64,000 nt of DNA. Source: Haloarchaeobius litoreus (lineage in GTDB: Archaea; Halobacteriota; Halobacteria; Halobacteriales; Natrialbaceae). Below, piece after piece: positions 51,690 to 60,955 of the stretch (within the stretch, counting starts at the first letter, position 1; each line of letters starts with the position of its first letter). A model generated the notes under the pieces. The model was not told the DNA's origin, did no database searches, and saw nothing but the letters and a program-made list of their open reading frames with translations. The stretch is taken from NCBI RefSeq assembly GCF_024495425.1, contig NZ_JANHJR010000004.1, forward strand, positions 515,903 through 579,902. The letters run 5' to 3'. Made by a program: the position numbers and the translations under genes.

Positions 51690-52607
51690 TCACGTGAGGA
51701 AGAAGCTCGGTGGATACAGCAACATACAGAGCACCGCCGCCCGACGGTCGATACCACGCTGCCAGTAGAACAGGCCGAGCACCAGCAACGAGACCAGGAG
51801 CATGTACTCCGCCGAGGACATGATGCCGCCCGGGTCGTCGAGCGTCACGTCGTAGAACAGCGGGCCGATGCCGAGCGAGAAGACGGGATCGGTGATGTTG
51901 CTCCCGAGGATGGCACCCACCGAGATGCCCTCCTCGCCACCGCGGGCGGCGATACCGGCGACGACGATCTCCGGGGCGGTCGTTCCGAGCCCGGTGAGCA
52001 GGCCGACGACGTACTCCGAGATGCCGACGGAGCGGGCTATCTCGACACCGGACGTGACCATGACGTGACCGCCGAGGACGACCATCCCGAGCCCGAGGAC
52101 GATCCACGGGACCGTCCGCCGGGGCGGCTCGCGCTCGACGACCTCCTCGGTGATCTCCTCGCCACCCTCGTTGGTATACATCGTGTAGATGAAGAAGACG
52201 TACGAGAGCATCATCAGGAACCCCTCCGAGCGGATGAGCTCGCCGTCCTCGATGGTGAGGATCATGATGATCATCGAGAGCACCATCGCCCCGCCGTATA
52301 TCATCACGTTCCGACGCTCGGCGAAGATGGGCGAGATGAGTGCCACAATCCCGATGGCGAGCGTGATCTGGGCGGTCTCGGAGCCGACGATGTTCCCGAC
52401 GAGCAGGTCACCAGCGCCGTAGGAGGCGGCGTACAGCGAGGTGGTCATCTCCGGGACGGACGTCCCGACTGCGATGACGGTGACGCCGACGAACAGCTTC
52501 GAGACGCCGTAGTACAGGGCGAGATCGCCGGCGGAGGAGACGGCACGCTCCGCTCCGACCACCAGGAGCGCGAGCCCGCCGACGAAGAGGACGTACTGTT
52601 CGAGCAC
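51690..52607 (-). CDS. Sodium/calcium exchanger family (CaCA) protein
   Basis: The 305-residue protein has about ten helices and the two inverted alpha-repeats of the family: VTVIAVGTSVPEMTTSL ... GNIVGSETAQI and VGLLTGLGTTAPEIVVAG ... GAILGSNITDPV. The two acidic residues (SVPE, TAPE) bind cations. It exchanges calcium, or another divalent cation, for sodium across the cell membrane. Length and topology are normal. Confidence 0.93.
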   Translation of the reverse strand: MLEQYVLFVGGLALLVVGAERAVSSAGDLALYYGVSKLFVGVTVIAVGTSVPEMTTSLYAASYGAGDLLVGNIVGSETAQITLAIGIVALISPIFAERRNVMIYGGAMVLSMIIMILTIEDGELIRSEGFLMMLSYVFFIYTMYTNEGGEEITEEVVEREPPRRTVPWIVLGLGMVVLGGHVMVTSGVEIARSVGISEYVVGLLTGLGTTAPEIVVAGIAARGGEEGISVGAILGSNITDPVFSLGIGPLFYDVTLDDPGGIMSSAEYMLLVSLLVLGLFYWQRGIDRRAAVLCMLLYPPSFFLT

Positions 52608-52696
52608 GGGTTGGGCCTCACACCGGTCTGACCGGGGCCGGATTCGCCCCGACCGCCGGACCGGTCTCGTGGGTGACCTGTCAACGCCGGTTCCCC

Positions 52697-53284
52697 TCAG
52701 CGTTTCGGTGCGGCGGACTCGCGCCCCTCGGTCAGCAGCTCCCGGATGACCCGGACGGTCAGCCGGTCCAGGCTGAACGACGCCACCGCGAAGGAGCCGA
52801 AGAACACCACGACGGCGACCACGTCCAGGAGGAGGATGGCCGCCACGTCGAGCGTCGCGACGCTCTCGATGAGGGTCACGGCCCCGTCGAGCCCGACCTC
52901 GAAGGTGACCAGCGCGGTCGCGCCGCCGAGCGCAACGCCGAGGCCGAACACCAGCAGCCAGTACTGCGCCGGGAGCAGGTGACCTGCCACGAAGCCGCGC
53001 CTCCGCCCGGAACGGCCAGTGAGGGCGTCGAACTGCGTCCGCAGCTGGTCGAGCACCGTCACGGCGAGCACGAACCAGAGCACCGCCGCCAGACCGAGAC
53101 GGACGAGTGTCGGAGAGACTTCGAGCACGCGCTCCGCGAACAGTTCGACGACGGTGGGCGTCGCCCTGTCGACGACGACGTAGAACAGCCAGTAGCCGAG
53201 GGCCGCGTCGACGGGCCCGTACGCCGGGAACCCGCCCTCCCTGCGGGGCCGGGTTCCGGTGCTGGTGGTGACGTGCGTATCCAT
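52697..53284 (-). CDS. Four-helix membrane protein
   Basis: ATG 53284 gives 195 residues starting MDTHVTTSTGTRPRREGGFP with four hydrophobic segments between residues 25 and 165. A basic C-terminus follows (LDRLTVRVIRELLTEGRES). The loop LRTQFDALTGRSGRRRG is probably cytoplasmic. No family is recognised. It ends 89 bases from the exchanger gene on the same strand. Confidence 0.68.
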   Translation of the reverse strand: MDTHVTTSTGTRPRREGGFPAYGPVDAALGYWLFYVVVDRATPTVVELFAERVLEVSPTLVRLGLAAVLWFVLAVTVLDQLRTQFDALTGRSGRRRGFVAGHLLPAQYWLLVFGLGVALGGATALVTFEVGLDGAVTLIESVATLDVAAILLLDVVAVVVFFGSFAVASFSLDRLTVRVIRELLTEGRESAAPKR

Positions 53285-53431
53285 GCTATAGAGACGCTGT
53301 GAGTGGGCTTGAACCCGAACGGTCCCTCTCACCGGATGGGAACGTCGGGGCCCCCCGAGAGGCCCGGTGCTGGTTCTCAGGTGGTGGGAGCAAGCAGTAG
53401 TCGGATGTGGTCACCCGACGTACCACCACGC

Positions 53432-53632
53432 ATGAACAACAGCAGCAACCGGTCACTCGCAGGAAGCCTGACGCTACTCCTCGGTCTCCTGCTGTTCGTC
53501 GCCGGTGCGGTCGTCGTGGTGTTCGACTATCAGGTCGAGGTCCCGCTCCCGGTGCTTGGAGCACTCGCCGTCATACTCGTCGGCGTCGGGGCCGCGACGC
53601 GCAACGCTGGCGGTGGGGGGCGCACGGTATGA
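53432..53632 (+). CDS. Two-helix small membrane protein
   Basis: The 66-residue protein starts MNNSSNRSLAGSLTLLLGLL and has two hydrophobic segments. Its TGA overlaps the ATG of the next gene (ATGA), so it is translated together with the DUF6920-like gene. Confidence 0.65.
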   Translation: MNNSSNRSLAGSLTLLLGLLLFVAGAVVVVFDYQVEVPLPVLGALAVILVGVGAATRNAGGGGRTV

Positions 53633-54501
53633 CGCTGCGAAAACGCCTGGGGCTGGTCACCGTCGGCGGCCTGCTGCTCGGTGCTGCCGGCCTCGTGGTC
53701 GGTCGGGTCCGAACCGAACGGTCGACACGTCGCCGGGTCGAGGACCTCCTCGCAGCCGCGGAGCGACCGGCAGCCGAACACGGTTCGGTCGGCGGGCTGA
53801 CCGACCTCCCGTCGCCAGTCCGTCGGTACTTCGACGCGGTGCTGGCTCCGGAGCAGGCACCACCCCGGACCGCACGCCTGCACCAGCACGGGTCGTTCCT
53901 GCTCGGCGATGAGTGGCGGCCGATGACCGCGACCCAGCACGTCACCGTCGACCCGCCGGGGTTCGTCTGGGACGCGAGCATCCACGCGGCACCGCTCGTT
54001 CGGGTCCGCGTCGTCGACGCCTACGAAGGCGGCGAGGGGTCGCTCCGGGCACTCGCCCTCGGTGCTGTTCCGGTTGCGTCCGCGCCGTCGAACCCGGAGA
54101 TGGACCGAGGCGAACTGCTGCGGTACCTCGCCGAAGGCCCCTGGCTACCGACCGCACTGCTCCCGTCCAACGGCGTCGCGTGGGAGTCCATCGACGAGCG
54201 ACGCGCGAAGGCGACCATCGTCGACGGCTCGACAGCGGCATCGCTCGTGTTCCACTTCGACGAAGCCGACCTGATCGAACGGGTCACCGCCGAGCGCCGC
54301 TATCGGCAGGAAGACGACGACTTCCTCCCGTGGACGGGCCACTTCGGCGAGTACGAGTGGCACGACGGCGTCCGGATTCCGACCGAAGCCCGCGTCGAAT
54401 GGGAGACCCCCTCGGGGCCGTCGCCGTACTGGCGGGCGCGTGTCACGGCGGTCGAGTACGACGTTGCAGACCGCTCCCGGCACGGGGTGCCGGACGCTTG
54501 A
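53629..54501 (+). CDS. DUF6920-like protein
   Basis: The 290-residue protein has an N-terminal membrane helix (GLVTVGGLLLGAAGLVVG, residues 8-25). A beta-rich domain follows with LPSPVRRYFDAVL, ARLHQHGSFLLGDEWRPMTA and HFGEYEWHDGVRIPTEARVEW, the pattern of DUF6920 family proteins. Function unknown. It is coupled to the small membrane protein upstream. Confidence 0.8.
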   Translation: MTLRKRLGLVTVGGLLLGAAGLVVGRVRTERSTRRRVEDLLAAAERPAAEHGSVGGLTDLPSPVRRYFDAVLAPEQAPPRTARLHQHGSFLLGDEWRPMTATQHVTVDPPGFVWDASIHAAPLVRVRVVDAYEGGEGSLRALALGAVPVASAPSNPEMDRGELLRYLAEGPWLPTALLPSNGVAWESIDERRAKATIVDGSTAASLVFHFDEADLIERVTAERRYRQEDDDFLPWTGHFGEYEWHDGVRIPTEARVEWETPSGPSPYWRARVTAVEYDVADRSRHGVPDA

Positions 54502-54630
54502 GTCGAAGCCAGCGCACCGCGCGTTGAGCGTCCGGTGCTGGGCTCAGACGCTCGACGTCCCGTCGCCGACGATAGGGTTCGTCGCCGACGATGGGGTTGC
54601 AGGACCGACAGCTGGCCCGGACGCGTCCCG

Positions 54631-55653
54631 TCAGTCCGCCTTGGACTGGCTCTCGCTCACATCGATGCTCCCCATCTCTGGCGCGGACTGGTCCCCCAGG
54701 CCGGCCTGGAGCTTCCCGATGGCCACGGCGACCGCGTAGATACCCACGCCACACAGGACGACTACCCCGCCCGCCGTCGCGCCGATCTCGTACGAGACGG
54801 CGATGCCGAGCAGCACGGAGAGTTCGGCGAGTACGATTGAGACGAGCAGTGACTCGTTGAAGCTCCTGGCGACCTGTGACGCGCCCGCCACGGGGACCAC
54901 GAGCATCGCCGCCACGAGGATGACGCCCATTATCTGCATCGCGCCGACGACGACGAGCGCGGTCAGCATCACCATGATTCGGTTGTACCAGCTCACGGAG
55001 ATACCGGCGACCTCCGCCGCCGTCTCGTCGAAGGTGACGTAGAGCAACTGGTTGCGCGTCAGCGCGACGACGCCGACGATGATTGCGAACAGCACGAGGA
55101 GGATGGCGGCGCTCTGGGAGGTCACCGTCGAGAGGTTCCCGAAGAGGTACTGGTCGACGCTGACCGTCAATCCGCCCGCGTTGATGCTGATGAGTGTCGT
55201 CCCGAGAGCGAAGCCGGTCGACAGTACGATGGCCATGGACACGTCGTTGTACGCGTCGGTCACCTCCGAGATGAGTTCGATGAACAGCGCGGCTATCATC
55301 GCCACGACGACCGCCGTCAGGTACGGCGTCACCCCGAGATCGATGGCTGCGTTGAGGAACAGCCCGACCGCGACGCCCGCGAACGCCGTGTGGGCGAGGG
55401 CGTCACCGATGAGCGAGAGCTGTCGATGGACCAGGAACGTCCCGATGAGCGGTGCCATGACCCCGATGCAGAGGCCGACGAGGATGCCCCGCTGCATGAA
55501 GCCGTAGCTCAGCATCTCGATGCCGGCCGTCCGGGCGAGCCACGACATCGCGCCCGACCAGAGGTCGAGGAGCCAGTACATCGGAGCCAACACCGTATCT
55601 AGCGTCTCGTTCGAGGTGGACTGGAGCAACACTGCTGCGAGCATTCCCGTCAT
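54631..55653 (-). CDS. Metal ABC transporter permease (ZnuB/ABC-3 type)
   Basis: The 340-residue protein has eight or nine hydrophobic segments with the ABC-3 family features MAPLIGTFLVHRQLSLIGDALAH and MGVILVAAMLVVPVAGA. A longer acidic N-terminus and C-terminus flank the core. It is the membrane part of an uptake system for zinc or manganese and is the last of three genes that overlap by four bases each. Confidence 0.92.
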   Translation of the reverse strand: MTGMLAAVLLQSTSNETLDTVLAPMYWLLDLWSGAMSWLARTAGIEMLSYGFMQRGILVGLCIGVMAPLIGTFLVHRQLSLIGDALAHTAFAGVAVGLFLNAAIDLGVTPYLTAVVVAMIAALFIELISEVTDAYNDVSMAIVLSTGFALGTTLISINAGGLTVSVDQYLFGNLSTVTSQSAAILLVLFAIIVGVVALTRNQLLYVTFDETAAEVAGISVSWYNRIMVMLTALVVVGAMQIMGVILVAAMLVVPVAGASQVARSFNESLLVSIVLAELSVLLGIAVSYEIGATAGGVVVLCGVGIYAVAVAIGKLQAGLGDQSAPEMGSIDVSESQSKAD

Positions 55654-56456
55654 TTCTGCTCACCCAGGAAGTTCGCAGCCGTCCCGAAGGCTCGGCCGAG
55701 CGCGTCGCTCTCGACGAACTCGTCGGTGGGGCCGTCGAAGTACACCTCGCGGTTTAGACAGATGACGCGTTCCGCGTGCTCGGTCACGGCACCGAGGTCG
55801 TGTTCGATGAGTAGGACGGTGATACCCCGATCGTTCAGCGACTGGAGGAGTTCGTAGAACGCCTGCACCGATTCCGCGTCGACCCCGACCGTCGGCTCGT
55901 CGAGCACCAGCAGTTCGGCCTCGCCCGCCAACGCCCGGGCGATGAAGGCCCGCTGGCGCTGGCCCCCGGAGAGTTGCGTGATGCGGCGGTCCGCGAACGC
56001 CGACATCCCGACCGTCGCCAGCGCGCCGTCGACGATCTCCCTGTCCTCCTCCCAGAGGCGACCGAAGCCGACGTGTGGGAACCGACCCATGTTCACGACC
56101 TCGCGGACCGTGATGGGCATCTCCTTCGAGGCACTGGCGTGTTGGGCGACGTAGCCGAGCCGTCCCCCGTCGTCGAACCGGTGCGCTGGCTCGCCGAACA
56201 GCCGCGCCTCGCCGCTGTCGGGTTTGAGCAGGCCGAGCATCAGCTGCAGCAGCGTCGACTTGCCCGACCCGTTCGGCCCGACGACCGCGACGTACTCGCC
56301 CGCCGTTATCGAGAGGGAGATGTCCTCGACGACCGGCGTGGCGGTGTACCCGAATTCGACGTCCGATAGCTCGATGACGGTCCCATCTCCCGCCGACGCC
56401 GCGACGTCGGCCGCTGCCACTGTGTCCACCGTCTCGCCCACATGCTCGCCACTCAT
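55650..56456 (-). CDS. Metal ABC transporter ATPase (ZnuC type)
   Basis: ATG 56456 gives 268 residues with Walker A GPNGSGKST (60-68), signature LSGGQRQRAFIARAL and Walker B LLVLDEPTVGVD. Its start and stop overlap both neighbours by four bases, which fixes the start. It energises the permease at 54631. Confidence 0.93.
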   Translation of the reverse strand: MSGEHVGETVDTVAAADVAASAGDGTVIELSDVEFGYTATPVVEDISLSITAGEYVAVVGPNGSGKSTLLQLMLGLLKPDSGEARLFGEPAHRFDDGGRLGYVAQHASASKEMPITVREVVNMGRFPHVGFGRLWEEDREIVDGALATVGMSAFADRRITQLSGGQRQRAFIARALAGEAELLVLDEPTVGVDAESVQAFYELLQSLNDRGITVLLIEHDLGAVTEHAERVICLNREVYFDGPTDEFVESDALGRAFGTAANFLGEQK

Positions 56457-57505
56457 TGGAAGTTCCTCCACTCGGCAGCCCAGCCGTCTGGGCCGACCTC
56501 CTCGGGGGACTCGTTCCCGAGGACGACCTCGAAGGTGGGCATGTTGATGTTGTAGGCGATCTCCTCGTAGCCCCAGTTCTCCGCGACCCACTCCTCCTTG
56601 ACACCTGCGTACGGCGTCACCGGGAAGTACGCCTCCACGTCGGTCTCCTCCATCAGCTGGACCGCCGGGCGACGGGCCTCGAACACGCCGTTGGCGATGT
56701 AGTTGATGTCGTGCTCTCGGATGGTCTCCTGTGCCCGCCGCATGTCCTCGGGGGCAACGTCGCCGCTCGCAGCCAGGTTCGTCACCAGCGGTCGCATCTC
56801 GACGCCGTACCGGACACCGATGTACTGGAAGGCGTTGTGTGCCGCCAGCTGGACGACCTGCCGGTCGGCTGCCTCGAAGATGGCCTGGTAGTCAGCGTCG
56901 ATCTGGGCGAGCCGCTCGCCCTTGTATGCCCGGGCGTTCTCTCGCAGCGCGTCCTCCTCGTCGGGCGCGAGCTCGACGAGGCCCTCGGTGATGTTGTCCA
57001 CCGACGTCCGGGCGCGGTGGGGGTCGAGCCAGAAGTGGGGGTCCTTGCCCTGTTCGTCGCCCACGCCCTCCTCCTCGCGGTCGAGGCTCGCAGCGAGGTC
57101 GACCAGCTCCACGCCCTCGCGGGCGTTGATGAGCTGCGTGTCGACGTTGTCGTCCTCGAGCGTCTGGATGGCACGGTCGGCCCACGGCTGGAACCCCGCC
57201 CCGACGTGGATGAACGCGTCGGCCTCGATGATGTCCCGCGTCACCTGTGCGTTCGGCTGCCAGCCGTGGCCGTGCATCCCGACCGGAACGAGGTTCTCGA
57301 TCTGGATGGCCGTCCCGTCCGCGATTTTCCGGGCGAAGTCGTAGAAGCTGAAGAAGGAGGCAACGGCCGTCGGCCCATCGTCGCCGGCACTGGCGTTCGT
57401 TTCACCGAGACACCCAGCGATGCCGCTCAGCAGTGCTCCGCCGCCGAGGGCGAGTGCCCGTCGGCGAGAGAGACGAGAGGAGGAACTCACGTTCGTATCG
57501 TTCAT
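56453..57505 (-). CDS. Metal-binding lipoprotein of ABC uptake system (ZnuA type)
   Basis: The 350-residue protein has a Tat lipoprotein signal (SRRRALALGGG ... IAGC, lipidated Cys32). The mature protein contains the metal-ligand regions of cluster A-I binding proteins: MHGHGWQPNA, DPHFWLDP and HNAFQYIG. The His-rich GMHGHGW segment is short compared with Gram-negative ZnuA. It hands zinc or manganese to the permease outside the membrane. It is the first gene of the operon, preceded by a TATA box at leaderless distance. Confidence 0.93.
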   Translation of the reverse strand: MNDTNVSSSSRLSRRRALALGGGALLSGIAGCLGETNASAGDDGPTAVASFFSFYDFARKIADGTAIQIENLVPVGMHGHGWQPNAQVTRDIIEADAFIHVGAGFQPWADRAIQTLEDDNVDTQLINAREGVELVDLAASLDREEEGVGDEQGKDPHFWLDPHRARTSVDNITEGLVELAPDEEDALRENARAYKGERLAQIDADYQAIFEAADRQVVQLAAHNAFQYIGVRYGVEMRPLVTNLAASGDVAPEDMRRAQETIREHDINYIANGVFEARRPAVQLMEETDVEAYFPVTPYAGVKEEWVAENWGYEEIAYNINMPTFEVVLGNESPEEVGPDGWAAEWRNFQ

Positions 57506-57527
57506 ACTCGGCCGATGGTCCGTCTCC

Positions 57528-57539
57528 AAAATATATAAT
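57528..57539 (-). promoter_or_regulatory. TATA box of metal-uptake operon
   Basis: AAAATATATAAT on the plus strand reads ATTATATATTTT on the minus strand, 23-34 bases before the ATG at 57505. It is the strongest TATA-like element near any gene in the window. Confidence 0.65.
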
Positions 57540-57547
57540 GGTTCTCT

Positions 57548-57565
57548 TCTAACTCCAGAATTAGA
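57548..57565. promoter_or_regulatory. Candidate metal-regulator operator TCTAA-N8-TTAGA
   Basis: A perfect 5-base inverted repeat with an 8-base spacer lies directly upstream of the TATA box, and a further TCTAA occurs at 57570-57574. The layout resembles TTAG/CTAA-type operators of DtxR-family metal regulators, which repress such operons when metal is plentiful. Binding is inferred. Confidence 0.4.
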
Positions 57566-57747
57566 TAAGTCTAAACCATCTTACGTGGCACTGGTTCAGA
57601 TAGTCACGTTGCCACGGCACTTCCGATTACCGGCCGTACGATACCGACACGCCCGCTCTCGTTATTACTCCAGTCTAAACTCGTGTTTCGACGTATCCAT
57701 CTCTCTACGGGAGCCGACCTGCAATCTCTCACGCCCGACCGTAACGA

Positions 57748-58173
57748 CTACTCCGTCGACTCCTGCCAGCCACCCGCGTCGACCACCCCGAACAGCTTCC
57801 CCCAGTTCTCGTCGTCCTCGGCCTGCGGGAGCATGTCCCTGAGCTGCTGGAGGTCCGACGCTGGGATCTCAGAGGCCATCAGGTCCACGATGACCTGCGC
57901 GTGATACGCTGCCTCCTGACGCTTGATCCCCTCTATCTCGGCGACGCGTCCGACGAACTCGGACCAGTCGAACCGCTGGCCGTGCTCCTGTACCGCGCCG
58001 GTCGGGTACCACTTGATCTCCAGCGGGAGCGACGCCGCGAGGTCCTCCGCGTTGTCCGCCGGGATGCGCTGGCCCAGCGTCATGAGCGTCGCCCGGATGG
58101 CACGGACTGTCTCGCCAGTTCCCGGCAGTTCGAGGCGGTGCTGTACCTCACCCGTGAACTCGTCGAAGTTCAT
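57748..58173 (-). CDS. DUF2267 protein
   Basis: ATG 58173 gives 141 residues starting MNFDEFTGEVQHRLELPGTG. The pattern AIRATLMTLGQRIPADNAED, LPLEIKWYPTG and FDWSEFVGRVAEIEGI identifies DUF2267, a small helical domain of unknown function common in haloarchaea. The longer frame to 58284 is not needed. Confidence 0.9.
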   Translation of the reverse strand: MNFDEFTGEVQHRLELPGTGETVRAIRATLMTLGQRIPADNAEDLAASLPLEIKWYPTGAVQEHGQRFDWSEFVGRVAEIEGIKRQEAAYHAQVIVDLMASEIPASDLQQLRDMLPQAEDDENWGKLFGVVDAGGWQESTE

Positions 58174-58311
58174 CTCCCGTACCGATTGGTCGGTGTCCTG
58201 CAATAGAACAAAGGCACTACCGGCGGCCGGAGTCGTATAACCACGGCTTACCGGCTCGGTCCTGCAGCAGTCCTCCCCGTCCACCCCTGTTCTCTCTCGG
58301 GTGCGACCCCC

Positions 58312-58647
58312 TCAGGACAGCATCCCGAGTTCGAACACGGCGAGGTACACCTGTCCGAGCCCCGCGAGGACCATCACCGCCCCGGCGACCAGCTGGACGT
58401 GTCGGGAGTACGTACCCAGGTCACGCCACGCGTCGACACCCCGGGATTTCTCCATCGAGTCGAGCTGCACCTCCCGGGATTCGAGCGGGGCCGGGAGCGT
58501 GACCGCCGGGAGCGGCTCGTCCCACGCCGGGTACGCGACGTCCTCGCTGTCGAACGGGCGGCCGGGGTCGCCGAGGACGACGTCCGGGTTCGAGTTCCCG
58601 CGCAGGACGCCGAGACAGCCTGCGAGAGCCAGTTGCCGGGTGGACAC
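58312..58647 (-). CDS. Small protein with C-terminal membrane helix
   Basis: GTG 58647 gives 111 residues. The N-terminus (VSTRQLALAGCLGVLRGN) is followed by a polar central part (DPGRPFDSEDVAYPAWDEPL) and a hydrophobic C-terminal helix (VQLVAGAVMVLAGLGQVYLA). Haloarchaeal tail-anchored proteins of this shape are common, but the family is not recognised. TTG 58656 is an alternative start. Confidence 0.6.
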   Translation of the reverse strand: MSTRQLALAGCLGVLRGNSNPDVVLGDPGRPFDSEDVAYPAWDEPLPAVTLPAPLESREVQLDSMEKSRGVDAWRDLGTYSRHVQLVAGAVMVLAGLGQVYLAVFELGMLS

Positions 58648-58795
58648 CAAGTGCAATCTGGTTCAGCGGTCGAATACCGCCGCCAGCGAGTCCGACGTCG
58701 CACCCCCGCCCCTCTCCGTGACACCGACCAACGCGGGTTCGAAAACGGGTATGTAGTTTTATGTCGCCCCCTCCGGTGGTCTGTAGCAGTAGCCC

Positions 58796-60013
58796 ATGCA
58801 GGTCACGGTAGCCGACATCGAGGACGCCCGCGAACGCCTCGACGACGAGTCCGTCGTCCGCGAGACGCCCATCGAGACGAACCGGTCGCTCGCCGCCGAG
58901 GTGGACGCGGAAGTCCGCCTGAAGATGGAGCATCTCCAGCGCACCGGCTCGTTCAAGACACGGGGTGCGTACAACAAGCTCACGCAGGTCGTCGCCTCGG
59001 GAAGCGACGCGACCCGCGCACTCGCCGCCAGCGCGGGCAACCACGCCCAGGGCGTCGCGCTCGCCGCGACGAAGGTCGGTCTCGACGCGACCATCGTGAT
59101 GCCGAAGGGCGCGCCGCAGGCGAAGATCGAGGCGACCGAGAGCTACGGTGCAGAGGTCGTCCTCCACGGCGAGGACTTCCAGGCGGCGATGCGGCACGCG
59201 AAGACCATAGTCGAAGACGACTGCGTGTTCGTCCACGCGTACGACGACCCCGACATCGTCGCCGGTCAGGGGACGCTCGGGCTGGAGATCGTCGAACAGG
59301 TGCCCGACGTGGACACCGTCGTCGTCCCCATCGGCGGCGGTGGGCTCATCGGCGGCATCGCGACCGCCGTCAAGGCACGGGCTCCCGATACGCGGGTCGT
59401 CGGCGTCCAGGCCGAGTCCGCCGCGACCGTCCCCGAGAGCCTCGACAAGGGGTTCCCGGTGACCATCGACTCCATGCAGACCATCGCCGACGGCATCGCG
59501 ACCGGCGGCATCTCCGAGCTGACCTACGGGCTGATCGAAGCACACGTCGACGAGGTCGTCACCGTCACAGACACCCAGATCGCAGAGAGCGTGCTGTTCA
59601 TGCTCGAACGGACGAAGCAGATGGTCGAAGGTGCCGGGGCGACCTCGGTCGCGGCCGTCCGAAGCGACGCTCTCGACGTGAGCGACGAGGTCGTCGTCCC
59701 CCTGCTCTGTGGCGGCAACCTCAGCATGACCGACCTCCAAACCGTGCTGACCCACGGGCTCACCCACCGGAACCAGCTCGTTCACCTCCAGGTGCACATC
59801 GTCGACCGACCCGGGGAGATGAGCCGCGTCTCCGAGCTCATCGCCGACTGCGGGGCGAACATCCACGATGTGACCCACGAGCGCTCCGCGAAGGAGCTCG
59901 ACGTCGGCGACGCCTACCTCCAGTTCCACGTCCAGACCAGCGGGACCGGGCAGACCGAGCGCATCCTCGCGTCGCTGCGCGACGCCGGATACGACGTGGA
60001 GTTGCTGAACTGA
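58796..60013 (+). CDS. ilvA: Threonine ammonia-lyase (biosynthetic/catabolic type with ACT domain)
   Basis: The enzyme deaminates threonine to 2-oxobutanoate, the first step toward isoleucine. The 405-residue protein is a fold-type II PLP enzyme with Lys54 in GSFKTRGAYN, the phosphate loop GGGGLIGG (about 181-188), ASAGNHAQGVA and a C-terminal ACT domain (LVHLQVHIVDRPGEMSRVSE) that could allow feedback control. TTTTATG at 58757-58763 is a plausible TATA element about 33-39 bases upstream. Confidence 0.93.
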   Translation: MQVTVADIEDARERLDDESVVRETPIETNRSLAAEVDAEVRLKMEHLQRTGSFKTRGAYNKLTQVVASGSDATRALAASAGNHAQGVALAATKVGLDATIVMPKGAPQAKIEATESYGAEVVLHGEDFQAAMRHAKTIVEDDCVFVHAYDDPDIVAGQGTLGLEIVEQVPDVDTVVVPIGGGGLIGGIATAVKARAPDTRVVGVQAESAATVPESLDKGFPVTIDSMQTIADGIATGGISELTYGLIEAHVDEVVTVTDTQIAESVLFMLERTKQMVEGAGATSVAAVRSDALDVSDEVVVPLLCGGNLSMTDLQTVLTHGLTHRNQLVHLQVHIVDRPGEMSRVSELIADCGANIHDVTHERSAKELDVGDAYLQFHVQTSGTGQTERILASLRDAGYDVELLN

Positions 60014-60061
60014 CCCTCGCTACCCGAACACGACGAGAGCTAGCCAGCAGGTGAGGACCAC

Positions 60062-60406
60062 TCACCCCGCGCCAGTCGCCCCGAGGATGTCGCCGAGGCC
60101 GAACAGCGAGACATCCGACCGACGACTGGAGGTGGATTGCAGATCGCCGGTGAACCCGGAACGACTCAACAATACGTACCGGGTGCTCGCGTCTGTCGGT
60201 TCGCCACTCCAGCGCACCCCGTCCGTGGTCCGTTCGAGGTCCGCGAGCTCGTCCTCACCGACAGGCGACGACGTGAACTTGCACTCGCCGGCGACGAGTC
60301 CCTCGTCGTTCAGCCCGAGCACTACGAACTCGGCCTCGTCCGACTCGTAGGCGGTTCGGAGCCGGTTGAGCTCCCGTGAATCGGCGTTCCCAATTGGAAC
60401 CTTCGA
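60062..60406 (-). pseudogene. 5'-truncated ATPase with C-terminal nuclease-like domain (DUF234-type)
   Basis: An open stretch without a start reads KVPIGNADSRELNRLRTAYE and then DEAEFVVLGLNDEGLVAGECKFTSS and YVLLSRSGFTGDL. This matches the C-terminal 100-110 residues of archaeal AAA-type ATPases with a PD-(D/E)XK-like DUF234 end (GECK motif). The ATPase part is missing, and an in-frame TAA lies at 60407-60409. The gene is a remnant of a longer mobile-element gene next to the ParA module. Confidence 0.7.
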
Positions 60407-60526
60407 TTATGGGAATTAGGATTTCCGAACTAGTGATTTCTAAATGGTCGTTCGCAACACGGACGGGCGAGATAGATATAGCGATATTCAGTGTATGGGG
60501 TGTGTTCCCGGACGCAGCCGGCGGGC

Positions 60527-60955
60527 TCAGTCCTCGAACCTCATCCCGTAGCCCCACTCCTCCAGTTCGCCCTCGACCTCGTCGAGGTGCTCCAGTCCGA
60601 CCATCACGAGCGCCTCTCGGAGGTCCGTGAGCGAGACGTCGGCATCGAAGCGCTCTTCGAGCTCCCGCAGCGCATCGCGCTCCGCACTCTTGGTATCCGG
60701 CTTGAGGAACAGCGGGACCCTGTCGCGACCGTCCTGCACGCCGTCGCGTCGGAACTTGTACGGGATGGACATCGACCGCCGGCCACCGCTTCGGCTGCTG
60801 CCCGACGCTGATTGACTGGTACTGTCAGTACCGCTCGCGCCGCCCGAACTGGACTCCGTCGACGTCTCCGTGGTCGAATCGCCGGTCGAACCGGTGTCAT
60901 CCGGCGGGTCTTCCGCGAACGGGTTCTCGCCAGCCCCCTCCTTCATGCCGGTCAT
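60527..60955 (-). CDS. Small partner protein encoded after ParA
   Basis: The 142-residue protein starts MTGMKEGAGENPFAEDPPDD, with a long Ser/Thr/Gly-rich disordered N-terminal half. A compact C-terminal domain follows (SIPYKFRRDGVQDGRDRVPL ... LEERFDADVSLTDLREALVM). Its ATG overlaps the ParA stop (ATGA), so the pair is translated together, as ParA-ParB or ParA-adaptor pairs are. The C-terminal half could contact DNA or ParA. It does not look like canonical ParB and is probably a haloarchaeal-specific partition adaptor. Confidence 0.75.
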   Translation of the reverse strand: MTGMKEGAGENPFAEDPPDDTGSTGDSTTETSTESSSGGASGTDSTSQSASGSSRSGGRRSMSIPYKFRRDGVQDGRDRVPLFLKPDTKSAERDALRELEERFDADVSLTDLREALVMVGLEHLDEVEGELEEWGYGMRFED

